DNA of 64,000 bases from Martinezella multihospitum (GCF_900094585.1 NZ_FMAG01000006.1:186001-250000), one strand, 5' to 3'; shown: positions 34,741 to 43,567, counted from the stretch's first letter. Notes: generated by a model from the sequence alone, not told the origin. Numbers and translations: made by a program.

Positions 34741-35574
34741 TCAGACCCCGAGCAGAACGCCGCCCAATGAAAAGGTCTCGCCGCTCATTGTCAGCGATAT
34801 TACGATAGCCAACAAAAACGCTGCAAAACAAGCAAAAATTAGTCCATCGACCCGATCCATGACGCCGCCATGCCCGGGAATCAGATGGCTGGAGTCTTTC
34901 ACGCCAAACTTGCGCTTGACGAACGATTCGAACAGGTCGCCGATCTGACTGCAGACGGAAAGCACCAGGGCAAGAAGAGGAATCCACAGGTCCTCGGCTG
35001 AAAAGAAGCTCCAGACCACCGCCGTTCCCGCGATGACAGCTGCGATAGCACCACCGATGGCGCCCGACCAGGTCTTGCCCGGCGATATGCTCGGCGCGAG
35101 CTTCGGCCCGCCGATAGCGCGGCCGACGAAATAGGCAAAAATATCCGTCGCCCATACCGTTGCAAAGACGAACAGCATCAACACAAAGCCGCGAAAATCG
35201 TCATCGCGGATCTCGGCAAGGGCAATTGCCGTCAATCCGGAATAGAATATGCCGCCCGGCAGCCACCAGCTCTTTCCACGTATGGCGACCATGATCGCGG
35301 TGACGGCAACGAAAGCGGCCAGAACCTCGATGGAATAGACGGATTCGCTCAATGCCGTCGCACCGGCGATCAATACCAGCCCAAGCCAGCCTAGCGCGTT
35401 TCCCTGAGGGTCGCGGCCATGCAGGTCCGATATCGTCGACCATTCATAATAGACGAGCAGGCCGATCACGGCGGCCAGCAGGCGAAAACCCGAACCGCCA
35501 TACCAGGTAGCCACGAGAACGATAACGGCAAGAATAATGCCGGAAATAATACGCAGCCTGAGTTCGTGGCTCAT
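34741..35574 (-). CDS. cdsA: CdsA, phosphatidate cytidylyltransferase
   Basis: Makes CDP-diacylglycerol from CTP and phosphatidic acid, the branch point for all phospholipids. The 277-residue protein has about eight membrane segments and the family signature near the C-terminus (KDSSHLIPGHGGVMDRVDGLIF), with the upstream ISPGKTWSGAIGG. ATG 35574 overlaps the uppS stop by one base (TAATG), giving translational coupling. A longer reading frame exists upstream but is the shadow of uppS in another frame. A RIME-like element lies immediately downstream of its stop. Confidence 0.95.
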   Translation of the reverse strand: MSHELRLRIISGIILAVIVLVATWYGGSGFRLLAAVIGLLVYYEWSTISDLHGRDPQGNALGWLGLVLIAGATALSESVYSIEVLAAFVAVTAIMVAIRGKSWWLPGGIFYSGLTAIALAEIRDDDFRGFVLMLFVFATVWATDIFAYFVGRAIGGPKLAPSISPGKTWSGAIGGAIAAVIAGTAVVWSFFSAEDLWIPLLALVLSVCSQIGDLFESFVKRKFGVKDSSHLIPGHGGVMDRVDGLIFACFAAFLLAIVISLTMSGETFSLGGVLLGV

Positions 35575-36320
35575 TACGACCCCACGGCCGCCGCCGGCTT
35601 GACGGAAAGGCCGCCAAAGCGCCGGTCGCGCGCGGCATATTTCTCCAGCGCTGCAAAGAAAAGGTCGCGACTGAAGTCGGGCCAGTATTCCGGCATGAAC
35701 ATGAATTCCGAGTAGGCAGCCTGCCAGAGCAGGAAATTCGAGAGCCGCTCTTCGCCGCTCGTACGGATAATGAGATCCGGATCGGGAATGCCAGCAGTGT
35801 CCAGACGGGCATCGACCAGCTCCGGAGTGATATCCTGCGGGCGCAGCCGCCCGGCCTCGACATCTTTTGCAAGGCCGGCAAAAGCACGCGTGATTTCGTC
35901 GCGCGAGCCGTAGTTGAAGGCAATGACCAGCGTCAGGGCCGTATTGTTCCTGGTGGTCTCCTCCGCCTCGATCAGCAAGGGCAGGATATCGCCGCGCAGG
36001 CCGGTGCGATCGCCGATGACGCGGATACGCACATTCTGCCGATGAAGCTCGGCAAGGTCCCGCCGAATAAACGCCTTGAGGAGGCCGAGGAGATCGCTCA
36101 CCTCGGCTTCGGGCCGGCGCCAATTCTCCGAGGAGAAGGCGAATAGCGTCAGATATTTTATGCCGATATCGCCGGCCGCCCGCACCGTCTCCCGAACCGC
36201 CTCCACGCCCTTGCGGTGGCCCATGGTGCGCGGCAGGCCGCGCGCATTGGCCCAGCGACCGTTGCCATCCATGATGATGGCAACGTGTTCAGGAACAACA
36301 GAGAACGTAGGAGCTGACAT
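35574..36320 (-). CDS. uppS: UppS, isoprenyl (undecaprenyl) diphosphate synthase
   Basis: cis-Prenyltransferase that builds the C55 lipid carrier for peptidoglycan and polysaccharides from the isoprenoids supplied by the MEP pathway (ispDF is in this window). The 248 residues show the catalytic HVAIIMDGNGRWA, the substrate motif FAFSSENWRRP, NYGSRDEI and the C-terminal RTSGEERLSNFLLWQAAYSEF. Its stop overlaps the cdsA start. The 109-bp gap to frr may hold a promoter. Confidence 0.97.
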   Translation of the reverse strand: MSAPTFSVVPEHVAIIMDGNGRWANARGLPRTMGHRKGVEAVRETVRAAGDIGIKYLTLFAFSSENWRRPEAEVSDLLGLLKAFIRRDLAELHRQNVRIRVIGDRTGLRGDILPLLIEAEETTRNNTALTLVIAFNYGSRDEITRAFAGLAKDVEAGRLRPQDITPELVDARLDTAGIPDPDLIIRTSGEERLSNFLLWQAAYSEFMFMPEYWPDFSRDLFFAALEKYAARDRRFGGLSVKPAAAVGS

Positions 36321-36429
36321 ATGGGTCCAGTTTCGTTCGGCAGAAAGATGCTCTGGCCTCGTAATCTAGGGCGCCGTCGCCGCTTTCAATATTGTAAAAA
36401 TCGAAAGCGCGACATTCCCCGGCGTACGA

Positions 36430-36990
36430 TCAGACCTGCATGATTTCCTTTTCTTTGTCGGCTAGCAAGCGGTCGATTTCCGAAATCGTCTCATCCGTCA
36501 TCTTCTGCACACGTTCAGAGAGAGAGCGGCTTTCGTCCTGGCCGATTACGCCATCCTTTTCGGCCTTTTTGAGGCCATCCATGCCATCGCGACGGACATG
36601 GCGAATCGCCACTTTCGCCTTTTCCGCGTATTCATGGGCAACCTTCACCAGCGAACGGCGGCGCTCTTCGTTGAGTTCCGGTAGCGGGATGCGCAGGTTC
36701 TGACCATCGACGATCGGATTGAGGCCGAGATTGGATTCGCGGATGGCGCGCTCGACGGCGCCGACCATCGACTTGTCCCACACCGACACGGTCAGCATGC
36801 GCGGTTCCGGTACGGTGATGTTGGAGACCTGGTTCAGCGGCATGCGCGAGCCATAGGCTTCGATCGTGACCGGATCGAGGATGTTGGCGGATGCGCGCCC
36901 GGTGCGCAGTGAGGCAATGTCGCTCTTGAATGCCGCAATGGCGCCATCCATACGGCGCTTCAGTTCCTTGAGATCGCTGGCTTCACTCAT
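36430..36990 (-). CDS. frr: Frr, ribosome recycling factor
   Basis: Splits post-termination ribosomes with EF-G. The 186-residue protein has the usual three-helix plus beta-hinge structure: LRTGRASANILDPVTIEAYGS in the first helix/hinge, VSNITVPEPRMLTVSVWD, PLPELNEERRRSLVKVAHEY and the charged C-terminal helices. Length is normal. It follows pyrH at 56 bp in the classical rpsB-tsf-pyrH-frr order. Confidence 0.98.
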   Translation of the reverse strand: MSEASDLKELKRRMDGAIAAFKSDIASLRTGRASANILDPVTIEAYGSRMPLNQVSNITVPEPRMLTVSVWDKSMVGAVERAIRESNLGLNPIVDGQNLRIPLPELNEERRRSLVKVAHEYAEKAKVAIRHVRRDGMDGLKKAEKDGVIGQDESRSLSERVQKMTDETISEIDRLLADKEKEIMQV

Positions 36991-37046
36991 GTCTATGCTC
37001 CCCTGTAATGAGGCGACACCGGGGCTGACCCGACGTCACAGGAATG

Positions 37047-37766
37047 TCAGTTGTCTGATACGATGGTCTTGCGGCCGCCGCCGGTCAAGATTTCCGCGAA
37101 GCCGCCCTTCTCGTGAATGGAGAAGACGACGATCGGAATGGAATTTTCGCGTGCAAGTGCCACGGCGGCCACATCCATGACAGCCAGCCCCTTTTCGAGC
37201 ACCTGGCTATGGGTCAGATGGTCGAAGCGCTCGGCATCGGGGAATTTCTTCGGATCGGCCGAGTAGATGCCATCGACCTGGGTTCCCTTGAAAATGGCTT
37301 CAGCGCCCATTTCGGCAGCGCGCAGTGCTGCGGCAGAATCGGTAGTGAAGAACGGATTGCCGGTGCCGCCGGCAAAGATCACCACGCGACCGAGCGAGAG
37401 ATGATAGAGCGTGGCGCGCTGCGAGAAGCTTTCGCAGATTTCCGGCATGGAGATGGCCGAGAGCACCACGGTATCGATATCGAGCTTGCGCAGCGAAGTC
37501 GCAAGCGCCAGCGCATTGATGACCGTGCCGAGCATGCCCATGTGGTCGCCGGTCACGCGGTCACCGCCCTTGGAGGCCACGGCAACGCCGCGGAAGATAT
37601 TGCCGCCGCCGACCACGACGCCAACCTCGACACCCATTTCGCGCGCCTGCGCGATGTCACCGGCAATTCGGTCCGCGACGGTGACATCGATACCAAAACC
37701 CTGGCTGCCCATCAGAGCTTCACCAGAGGCCTTGAGCAACACGCGCTTGTAGATCGGCTGGGACAT
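37047..37766 (-). CDS. pyrH: PyrH, UMP kinase
   Basis: Hexameric bacterial UMP kinase of the amino-acid-kinase fold, feeding UTP and CTP synthesis. Residues include KRVLLKASGEALMGSQ at the start, VVVGGGNIFRGV, GDHMGMLGTVINALAL and DSAAALRAAEMGAEAIFKGTQVDGIYSADP. The 239-residue length is normal. CTP made from its product is used by cdsA and ispDF nearby. The upstream gap to tsf contains a hairpin and a RIME fragment. Confidence 0.98.
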   Translation of the reverse strand: MSQPIYKRVLLKASGEALMGSQGFGIDVTVADRIAGDIAQAREMGVEVGVVVGGGNIFRGVAVASKGGDRVTGDHMGMLGTVINALALATSLRKLDIDTVVLSAISMPEICESFSQRATLYHLSLGRVVIFAGGTGNPFFTTDSAAALRAAEMGAEAIFKGTQVDGIYSADPKKFPDAERFDHLTHSQVLEKGLAVMDVAAVALARENSIPIVVFSIHEKGGFAEILTGGGRKTIVSDN

Positions 37767-37821
37767 CGTAGCTCCTTGAAGTGATCACCGGGGGAATGAT
37801 TGTGAATGCCGGATACACGAA

Positions 37822-37847
37822 GGGCACCGCGTTGTCACGCGATGCCC
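37822..37847. terminator. Hairpin between tsf and pyrH
   Basis: GGGCA-CGCG / CGCG-TGCCC with one bulged base on each side and a six-base loop. It lies 158 bases after the tsf stop and 56 bases before the pyrH start, without a T-run after it on the minus strand. An mRNA processing or attenuation structure is possible. Confidence 0.35.
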
Positions 37848-37935
37848 ATACGTTTTCCCTGATATGGTTTCACCAAACCGGGATGTGTCTCTTTTCGACC
37901 GTGCTTTTCCGCACTTCTTCGAATTGCGTAAAAAC

Positions 37936-38000
37936 CCTATCGTTTTGTTTCCTTACGCATTCCGGACGGAAAACCGCTACGCACTTTTCCTGGAAATGCT
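37936..38000 (+). repeat. RIME-like intergenic mosaic element, copy B (partial, tsf-pyrH gap)
   Basis: The right half matches the other copies well (GCATTCCGGACGGAAAACCG, then CTACGCACTTTTCCTGGAAATGCT), and the left part is degenerate. It lies a few bases after the tsf stop codon. Confidence 0.6.
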
Positions 38001-38004
38001 TAAA

Positions 38005-38931
38005 TCAGCCCTTGGCGACCGCTGCAACTTCGGCAGCGAAGTCGCTTTCTTCCTTTTCGACGCCTTCGCCGAGCAGCAGACGGGCCATGCCGACGACTTC
38101 GATCGGGGCGCCGGCAGTCTTTTCAGCTTCCTTGATGGCAGCTGCGACCGTCAGGTCCGGGTTGATGACGAAAGCCTGCGAGAGAAGAGCGACTTCCTCG
38201 AAGAACTTGCGCATGCGGCCTTCGACCATCTTTTCGATGATGGCTTCCGGCTTGCCGGATTCGCGGGACTGCTCGATGAAAACGTTGCGTTCGCGCTCGG
38301 CGACTGCAGCATCGACTTCTTCGGCGCGGATAGCCAGCGGGTTGGTCGCAGCAATGTGCATGGCAACCTGGCGGCCGATCGACGTCAGAACGGCCTTGTC
38401 GCCGACCGACTTCAGGGCGACGAGAACGCCGAGCTTGCCGATGCCGTCGCCGGCAGCGTTGTGGATGTAGGTCGCAACGACACCGTGCTCGACTTCCAGC
38501 TTGGCTGCACGACGGAGCGTCATGTTCTCGCCGATGGTAGCGATCGCGTCCTTGATGGTGTCGGCGACCGGCTTGCCCGAAGCCGGGTAGGTCGCAGCAG
38601 CAATAGCCTCGACGGTGCCGTCGGTGGACAGCGCAACTTCGGCGACGCCGCGAGCGAGGTCCTGGAAGGCATCGTTGCGGGCAACGAAGTCGGTTTCGGA
38701 GTTGAGCTCGACGACAACAGCCTTATGACCGGCGCCGGCAATGGCGATCAGGCCTTCAGCGGCGGTGCGGCCGGACTTCTTGTCGGCCTTGGAGATGCCC
38801 TTGGCGCGCAGCCAGTCGATCGCGGCTTCGATATCGCCGTTGGTTTCGGTCAGCGCCTTCTTGCAGTCCATCATGCCTGCGCCAGACTTTTCGCGCAGTT
38901 CTTTCACCAGTGCAGCCGTAATCTCGGTCAT
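38005..38931 (-). CDS. tsf: Tsf, elongation factor Ts
   Basis: Nucleotide exchange factor for EF-Tu. The 308-residue protein has the N-terminal LREKSGAGMMDCKKALTE, the core NSETDFVARND that inserts into EF-Tu, and two dimerisation-type repeats with VATYIHNAAGDGIGKLGVLV. The length is that of the alphaproteobacterial form. It is 272 bp downstream of rpsB in the same direction with hairpins between, so rpsB:tsf ratios can be adjusted by partial termination. Confidence 0.98.
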   Translation of the reverse strand: MTEITAALVKELREKSGAGMMDCKKALTETNGDIEAAIDWLRAKGISKADKKSGRTAAEGLIAIAGAGHKAVVVELNSETDFVARNDAFQDLARGVAEVALSTDGTVEAIAAATYPASGKPVADTIKDAIATIGENMTLRRAAKLEVEHGVVATYIHNAAGDGIGKLGVLVALKSVGDKAVLTSIGRQVAMHIAATNPLAIRAEEVDAAVAERERNVFIEQSRESGKPEAIIEKMVEGRMRKFFEEVALLSQAFVINPDLTVAAAIKEAEKTAGAPIEVVGMARLLLGEGVEKEESDFAAEVAAVAKG

Positions 38932-39069
38932 AAGCTTCCTCTTGTCGGTTCATACGGTGCAGCCAGCGGCATTAAGTCGAAGCGGCACCGATTTGAGGGA
39001 CGAAATGTACCCGTAAGTATGACAGCGTTATGAAGCATCGTCATACCGGGGAATTCTTGAATGGAACAA

Positions 39070-39090
39070 GCCTGGATTTACCGCCCAGGC
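39070..39090 (-). terminator. Second hairpin in the rpsB-tsf gap
   Basis: GCCTGG ... CCAGGC six-base stem around a nine-base loop, just downstream (on the minus strand) of the larger hairpin at 39112-39150. Together they look like a tandem attenuator. Confidence 0.4.
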
Positions 39091-39111
39091 AAAGCGTTAT
39101 GCAAAACGCGA

Positions 39112-39150
39112 TAAGGCCGCTCGAACTTCTTGAAGTCGCAAACGGCCTTA
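39112..39150 (-). terminator. Terminator/attenuator hairpin downstream of rpsB
   Basis: TAAGGCCG ... CGGCCTTA eight-base stem with a 23-base inner region that contains its own small GAACTTCTTGAAGTC near-palindrome. On the minus strand it is followed by TCGCGTTTTGC. It lies about 53 bases after the rpsB stop and probably reduces read-through into tsf. Confidence 0.55.
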
Positions 39151-39203
39151 TCCGGATGTCATTGCGCTTGGGCGGACAGTCTACTGCCCGCCTCTTGGCG
39201 CGA

Positions 39204-39971
39204 TCAGGCTTCGGTGCCGTCCGCCAGGGTCGGCTCGACCGGAGCTTCTTCAGAAGCGCCGAGGTCGCGGCCCGATGCGCTCTGCTGGCGAGCGATGCCG
39301 TCGATGGCAGCGCGCGAGATCAGGTCGCAGTAAAGAGCGATGGCGCGCGAGGCGTCGTCGTTGCCCGGGATCGGGTAGTCGATCAGGTCCGGATCGCAGT
39401 TCGAGTCGATGATGGCAACGACCGGGATGCCGAGGCGCTTGGCTTCGTCGATCGCGATCTTTTCCTTGTTGGTGTCGATGATGAACATCAGGTCCGGCGT
39501 GCCGCCCATGTCCTTGATACCGCCGAGGGCCTTGTCGAGCTTTTCGCGTTCGCGCTCAAGGTTCAGACGCTCCTTCTTGGTGAAGCCCTGGGCTTCGCCG
39601 GAGAGGATTTCGTCGAGCTTGCGCAGACGCTGGATCGAGTTGGAGATCGTCTTCCAGTTGGTCATCATGCCGCCGAGCCAGCGCGCGTTGACGTAGTACT
39701 GAGCCGAGCGCTTCGCGCTGTCAGCTATCAGTTCGGACGCCTGACGCTTGGTGCCGACGAACAGAACGCGGCCGCCACGAGCAACGGTGTCGCTGACAAC
39801 CTGCAGAGCGCGGCTCAGCATCGGAACCGTCTGGGCGAGGTCGATGATGTGGATGTTGTTACGATCGCCGAAAATGTACGGCTTCATCTTCGGGTTCCAG
39901 CGATGCGTCTGGTGGCCGAAGTGAACACCCGCTTCGAGAAGCTGGCGCATAGAAAAATCGGGCAATGCCAT
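39204..39971 (-). CDS. rpsB: RpsB, 30S ribosomal protein S2
   Basis: Small-subunit protein that closes the 30S platform and recruits S1. The 255 residues show LLEAGVHFGHQTHRWNPKMKPYIFG, FVGTKRQASELI, WLGGMMTNWKTI and IPVVAIIDSNCDPDLIDYPIPGNDDA. The C-terminal tail is acidic, as in other rhizobia. ATG 39971 (MALPDFSMRQ) is the conserved start. It is the first gene of the translation/envelope block; the 189-bp gap upstream must hold its promoter and leader. Confidence 0.98.
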   Translation of the reverse strand: MALPDFSMRQLLEAGVHFGHQTHRWNPKMKPYIFGDRNNIHIIDLAQTVPMLSRALQVVSDTVARGGRVLFVGTKRQASELIADSAKRSAQYYVNARWLGGMMTNWKTISNSIQRLRKLDEILSGEAQGFTKKERLNLEREREKLDKALGGIKDMGGTPDLMFIIDTNKEKIAIDEAKRLGIPVVAIIDSNCDPDLIDYPIPGNDDASRAIALYCDLISRAAIDGIARQQSASGRDLGASEEAPVEPTLADGTEA

Positions 39972-40160
39972 GCCTTTGTATCCTTTTCCGGTTGAACCTC
40001 CGCAAGGCGAACAGCATCCTCTTCGAGAATGCCACCGGGCGGAAAAATCCGGATTTCTCCCGGACAATCCCATGCCTTACGTGTGGAATGCGGGTGCCCA
40101 TACATTCGATTCGCTTGGAATGCAAGGCTTTTGGATAAAAAAGCGACAGCGCCCTGCCCC

Positions 40161-41267
40161 TCAGCTCACCAATTTATCGAGCAGCGCCAGCATGACATTG
40201 GCATCCGGCATGGGCAATACGGCATCGATCTCAGCTGGCAGCAGGCCGGCAATGGCGCTATCGGCATCGCCGGTCGCGGTGCCGAGCGGCCCGCGGAAGC
40301 CGTGCTTGGTCCAGGCGAGCTCCTGCAATCGCGGACTGATGAGAGCCTCGATCATGCGATCGACCTGTTCGTCGATAGCGATGAGCGGATGCGCGGAATA
40401 GACGGTCGGGTGCGGATAGAGCACCACGGGCTTGGCGCTGTTGCTCGCCTGCACCCTTTTCCAGCGCTGCGGATCGGCGATGATCCATTCCACCAGCTGG
40501 TTCTCATAGCCGACGATCATCGGCTCGCCACCAATGCCGCCCGCCAGATATTGCTCGAACAGCTTGCCCGACGAGGACGATTTGAAACCCATGTTGCGGA
40601 AGATCGCCTGGGCCTTGTCCCCGAACTGAGCCAGAGCGTCTGCGCTTGCGACATTGCCGCTCAGCAGGCTGAGCACCAAGCCGGAGAACATGAAGCCGGA
40701 GTTGGAGCGATTCGGATCGGTCGACACGATTCTCGCCTGGCCATAGAGCGAGTTGACGCCGAGCTTCGACCAGTTCGTGCCGGCAAGTATCGCGTCGAGC
40801 AGCGCCTTGAGATCAAGCTGGTGCTGTCCCTCCGGCGTCGTGGTGACGAGCCCCGCCTTGGTCAACCCGTCGACGACCGGTTGCCAGGAATAGACGACGA
40901 CGGGCGTATTGAGGATGACACGGTCGTTGCGGATCTTGATACCGTTCTGCCGGGCGATATCGACCATGATCGACGAGGAAGGCCAGAGAAAGGCTGGGTT
41001 CTGTGACAGAAGAGCCTGCTCTCGCACCATCTCGACGGAGCCCGCGACACGGCTGTTGATCTCGAGGCCATGGCTGTGCAGCGCCGATACCACGTCGGCA
41101 TCGGCAAGGAATGCCTCTTTCTCGCCGCCGATGAAGCCGAACAACTTGGTGCTGTTGCCGAGCAGGCCCTGCAGCTCCGGCCGGTCCTTGACCGCGAAAT
41201 AGCCGCCAGTCCCTGCGGCACCGGCGGCAAGAAGCCCTACTCCAAAAGCGCGGCGGGAAATGCCCAT
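40161..41267 (-). CDS. Tat-exported periplasmic-binding-protein-like protein of the telA operon
   Basis: A 368-residue exported protein with a twin-arginine signal (SRRAFGVGLLAAGAAG, residues 4-19) and a periplasmic-binding-protein type II fold, shown by conserved blocks such as the ligand-binding SNSGFMFSGLVL, GEPMIVGYENQLVEW and VVLYPHPTVYSAHP. The same pattern is seen in the lipoprotein encoded two genes upstream, so both derive from one family. No permease or ATPase is near, so it is more likely a ligand sensor than part of a transporter. It overlaps the XpaC-like gene by one base (stop/start) and is the last gene of the operon, 189 bp before rpsB. The ligand is unknown. Confidence 0.75.
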   Translation of the reverse strand: MGISRRAFGVGLLAAGAAGTGGYFAVKDRPELQGLLGNSTKLFGFIGGEKEAFLADADVVSALHSHGLEINSRVAGSVEMVREQALLSQNPAFLWPSSSIMVDIARQNGIKIRNDRVILNTPVVVYSWQPVVDGLTKAGLVTTTPEGQHQLDLKALLDAILAGTNWSKLGVNSLYGQARIVSTDPNRSNSGFMFSGLVLSLLSGNVASADALAQFGDKAQAIFRNMGFKSSSSGKLFEQYLAGGIGGEPMIVGYENQLVEWIIADPQRWKRVQASNSAKPVVLYPHPTVYSAHPLIAIDEQVDRMIEALISPRLQELAWTKHGFRGPLGTATGDADSAIAGLLPAEIDAVLPMPDANVMLALLDKLVS

Positions 41268-41884
41268 CAGCGTCCTATATCCTCTTTGAGCGAGGCCTGT
41301 ATCAGGCGCAGCTCTGTATCAAGCGTATCGAGCCTGTCTTCGACCAGGCTATCGGAGTAATGCACGAAAGCGTCTTCCAGCTTGGTCAGAACGAGGCCGA
41401 CCTCCTGCAGGCGTGCCGCATCCGGCTGGCGTTTCGCCTCGATCACGGCAAACCCTTCCGCCACCTCAGCCGCACGCGGCAGGTAATAGCTGAGGAAGCG
41501 CCTGACAGTGCCGGCGCTTTCCGGGTTGGCCTCCACCTTGGCGAAAACGTCGGCGGCGATCTCCGCCAGATGCCGCACCCGCCTGGCCACGTCCTTGCTG
41601 CCGATCTGTTTTGCCGATGCCTCGAGCCTCTCTGCCGCTGGTGCCGCCGTGCTCAAAAGATCACGGGCAAAATCCAGACGCCCGCGGCTGATTGCTTTCG
41701 CATCCAACCCCTCGAACAGGCGCTTGGGTGCAAGCGCGAAGATCAGGCCGACGAAAACCAGGAGGCCAATGATCGCCGCGATCCATATCGGCATGCCTGC
41801 AAGGAAGCTGAGCACAGGAACGACGATCGCGGCGGCAAGCCCCGCCACGATCCAATTCCAGTCATTGCCGAACCAGTTGCGCAT
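41267..41884 (-). CDS. XpaC-like membrane protein (5-bromo-4-chloroindolyl phosphate hydrolysis family)
   Basis: A 205-residue protein with two adjacent hydrophobic segments (about residues 11-29 and 31-50, VAGLAAAIVVPVLSFLAG and WIAAIIGLLVFVGLIF) followed by a cytoplasmic helical domain rich in Glu, Ala and Arg. It matches XpaC-type proteins, which were named for an assay and have no proven catalytic activity. In Bacillus subtilis xpaC is adjacent to yaaN, a telA homologue, so the pairing is conserved across phyla. Here it is separated from the VWA gene by a RIME element and overlaps the next gene by one base. ATG 41884 is used. Confidence 0.75.
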   Translation of the reverse strand: MRNWFGNDWNWIVAGLAAAIVVPVLSFLAGMPIWIAAIIGLLVFVGLIFALAPKRLFEGLDAKAISRGRLDFARDLLSTAAPAAERLEASAKQIGSKDVARRVRHLAEIAADVFAKVEANPESAGTVRRFLSYYLPRAAEVAEGFAVIEAKRQPDAARLQEVGLVLTKLEDAFVHYSDSLVEDRLDTLDTELRLIQASLKEDIGR

Positions 41885-41891
41885 TATCGTC

Positions 41892-41996
41892 CTAGAGCAA
41901 TTCCAGCAAAGGTGCGAAGCGGTTTTGCGTCCGGAACTGCGTGAAAACAAAGAGATAGAGCATTCTGTGACTCCGTTCAGAACAGAAATGCTCTAG
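41892..41996 (-). repeat. RIME-like intergenic mosaic element, copy C (inside the telA operon)
   Basis: A complete ~105-bp element running from CTAGAGCAATTCC to AAATGCTCTAG with the shared CGGTTTTGCGTCCGGAACTG core, in the opposite orientation to copies A and D. It lies between the VWA-lipoprotein gene and the xpaC-like gene. Its terminal CTAG is the TAG stop codon (41993-41995) of the upstream gene. Confidence 0.8.
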
Positions 41997-43567
41997 TTAT
42001 AGCCGCGCACCGCCCGGAATGCGCTCACCAGATCGCCACGGCCGTCGAACACGCGCGCCGAGGTCTCCTGCGCAAGCGTATCGAGCTGCCGCTTGTCCGC
42101 ATCGCCGAAGGTGATGCCGAACACGGGCACATGCGGGCTTACCGATGCCCAGCGGCTCATGAAATAGCCATTACCATCGTCGGATTTTCCATCCGTCATG
42201 ATGACGATCGCCGGCAGGTAGGATGACAGCTCTTGCGTCGACTTCATCCAGTCGAGCGCCTTGCTTGCACAGGCATACATATCCGTACCTCCGCCCGCAT
42301 GCTGACGCGAGACCCTTTCGACCAAAGTCTTCTGTTGATCGGGCCTCCCCGTCGCCTCGATCGTGGTGCGCACATTCGCATCAAAGGGAATGACCATGAT
42401 GCGATCGGCGGGCGTCCATTGCGCCAGGACCTTGCCGGTCTCATCGGGATTGAACAGGAACTGCATGGCCGCCTGCAGCTGCTCTTCCCCCTTGCCCGCC
42501 ATCGAGCCGGAAAAATCGAGGCAGAGAGCCGTCAGCGAAGGCTTGCGCAGCGCCACCTGATAAAGATCCAGCGCCTGGCGGATCATGGCAGGTTCCGGCA
42601 TGCGGATCGCCGTCACGATCCGGGTCGGATCGAAATTCCATGTCGGGTCCGGTTTCGCGGCAATATCGGAGAGGGGAATGCGGCGGCCCGTGTCGGCGAT
42701 GCGCTTCTGCACCGGCGCGGAGCGCAGATAGTCGACGAGCTGATTGAAGAAGGTCTCCACCTCCTGCCCTCGCCCGTGATCGACAAAGCCGATCGGCGAA
42801 TCGGCGACGACGACGCCATCGGCGGGGTAGATGGCATAAAGCGGCTCCTTGCCCATGCCAGCAAGCTTGTCGTTGGTTTCCTTCAGGATCGCTTCGTAAT
42901 TCCACATGGCGTCGTAGAGCACGCCCTTGCCGGCGGAATCCATATAGAGATCCGCAAGCCAGCCCGACGAGCCCGACGAGCGCTCGACACCGCCAAGCAG
43001 CGAACGGACTGCATTCTGGACATCCGGCTTGTCGAGATCGCCCGGCTCGATGACGGGCTTGTTGCCGAGCGTGCTCGACAGCATGGCAAGATAGGCGCTG
43101 GCGCCGGAATTGGATTGCGTGGCCGATGTCATGAGAAACTTCAGCGAGCCGCTCTTCACGGCCGCCAATATGTCCTTCATATAGACCGGCTTGCCGAGCC
43201 AGCCGAGCGCCTCGGCCTTGGATTTGCGAACGCCGAGGATGACCGGCATCTGCGCGACCGATGTCAGCGACTTCACCCGGCGCTTGGTATCGAACATATC
43301 GACCCAGACACCCGACGCCGGCCAGACGGCATCCTGCTCGACACCCTGTTCGCTCTGGAGCGCCAGGCCGATATCCAGCGTGCCCTCATAGGAGAAGCTG
43401 CAGGTCGCCTTCTTCTCCTTGCAGAATTCCTCGACGATCGGCTGCAGCACGGTGTTTTCCGAGCCGGAAATGATCGAGAATTTAGGGCCTTGCCCGCCGA
43501 CATTGCAGCCTGCGAGCGCCAAGATGCCTGCCAGCATCAACCCGGTAACGAATCTGCGGATCGTCAT
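41993..43567 (-). CDS. Lipoprotein with a periplasmic-binding-protein fold fused to a von Willebrand A domain
   Basis: A 524-residue lipoprotein: lipobox LALAGC with Cys21, a periplasmic-binding-protein type II domain (about residues 30-320, with SNSGASAYLAML, GSSGWLADLYMD and IYPADGVVVADSPIGFVD), and a C-terminal VWA domain (about 343-520). The VWA has a complete MIDAS: D351-S353-S355 in DFSGS, T428 in GGGTDM and D459 in MTDGKSDD, so it should bind metal and a protein partner. Binding-protein-plus-VWA fusions are annotated in many bacteria, usually only as substrate-binding and VWA-domain protein. It is five bases from telA and is translated in the same operon. Its TAG stop is the end of a RIME element. 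The ligand is unknown. Confidence 0.82.
   Translation of the reverse strand: MTIRRFVTGLMLAGILALAGCNVGGQGPKFSIISGSENTVLQPIVEEFCKEKKATCSFSYEGTLDIGLALQSEQGVEQDAVWPASGVWVDMFDTKRRVKSLTSVAQMPVILGVRKSKAEALGWLGKPVYMKDILAAVKSGSLKFLMTSATQSNSGASAYLAMLSSTLGNKPVIEPGDLDKPDVQNAVRSLLGGVERSSGSSGWLADLYMDSAGKGVLYDAMWNYEAILKETNDKLAGMGKEPLYAIYPADGVVVADSPIGFVDHGRGQEVETFFNQLVDYLRSAPVQKRIADTGRRIPLSDIAAKPDPTWNFDPTRIVTAIRMPEPAMIRQALDLYQVALRKPSLTALCLDFSGSMAGKGEEQLQAAMQFLFNPDETGKVLAQWTPADRIMVIPFDANVRTTIEATGRPDQQKTLVERVSRQHAGGGTDMYACASKALDWMKSTQELSSYLPAIVIMTDGKSDDGNGYFMSRWASVSPHVPVFGITFGDADKRQLDTLAQETSARVFDGRGDLVSAFRAVRGYN

Noticed and set aside
39112..39150. S2-binding autoregulatory RNA element for rpsB
   Set aside because: S2 autoregulation acts on the 5' leader in known cases. 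This structure is downstream of rpsB and is better explained as a terminator or attenuator.
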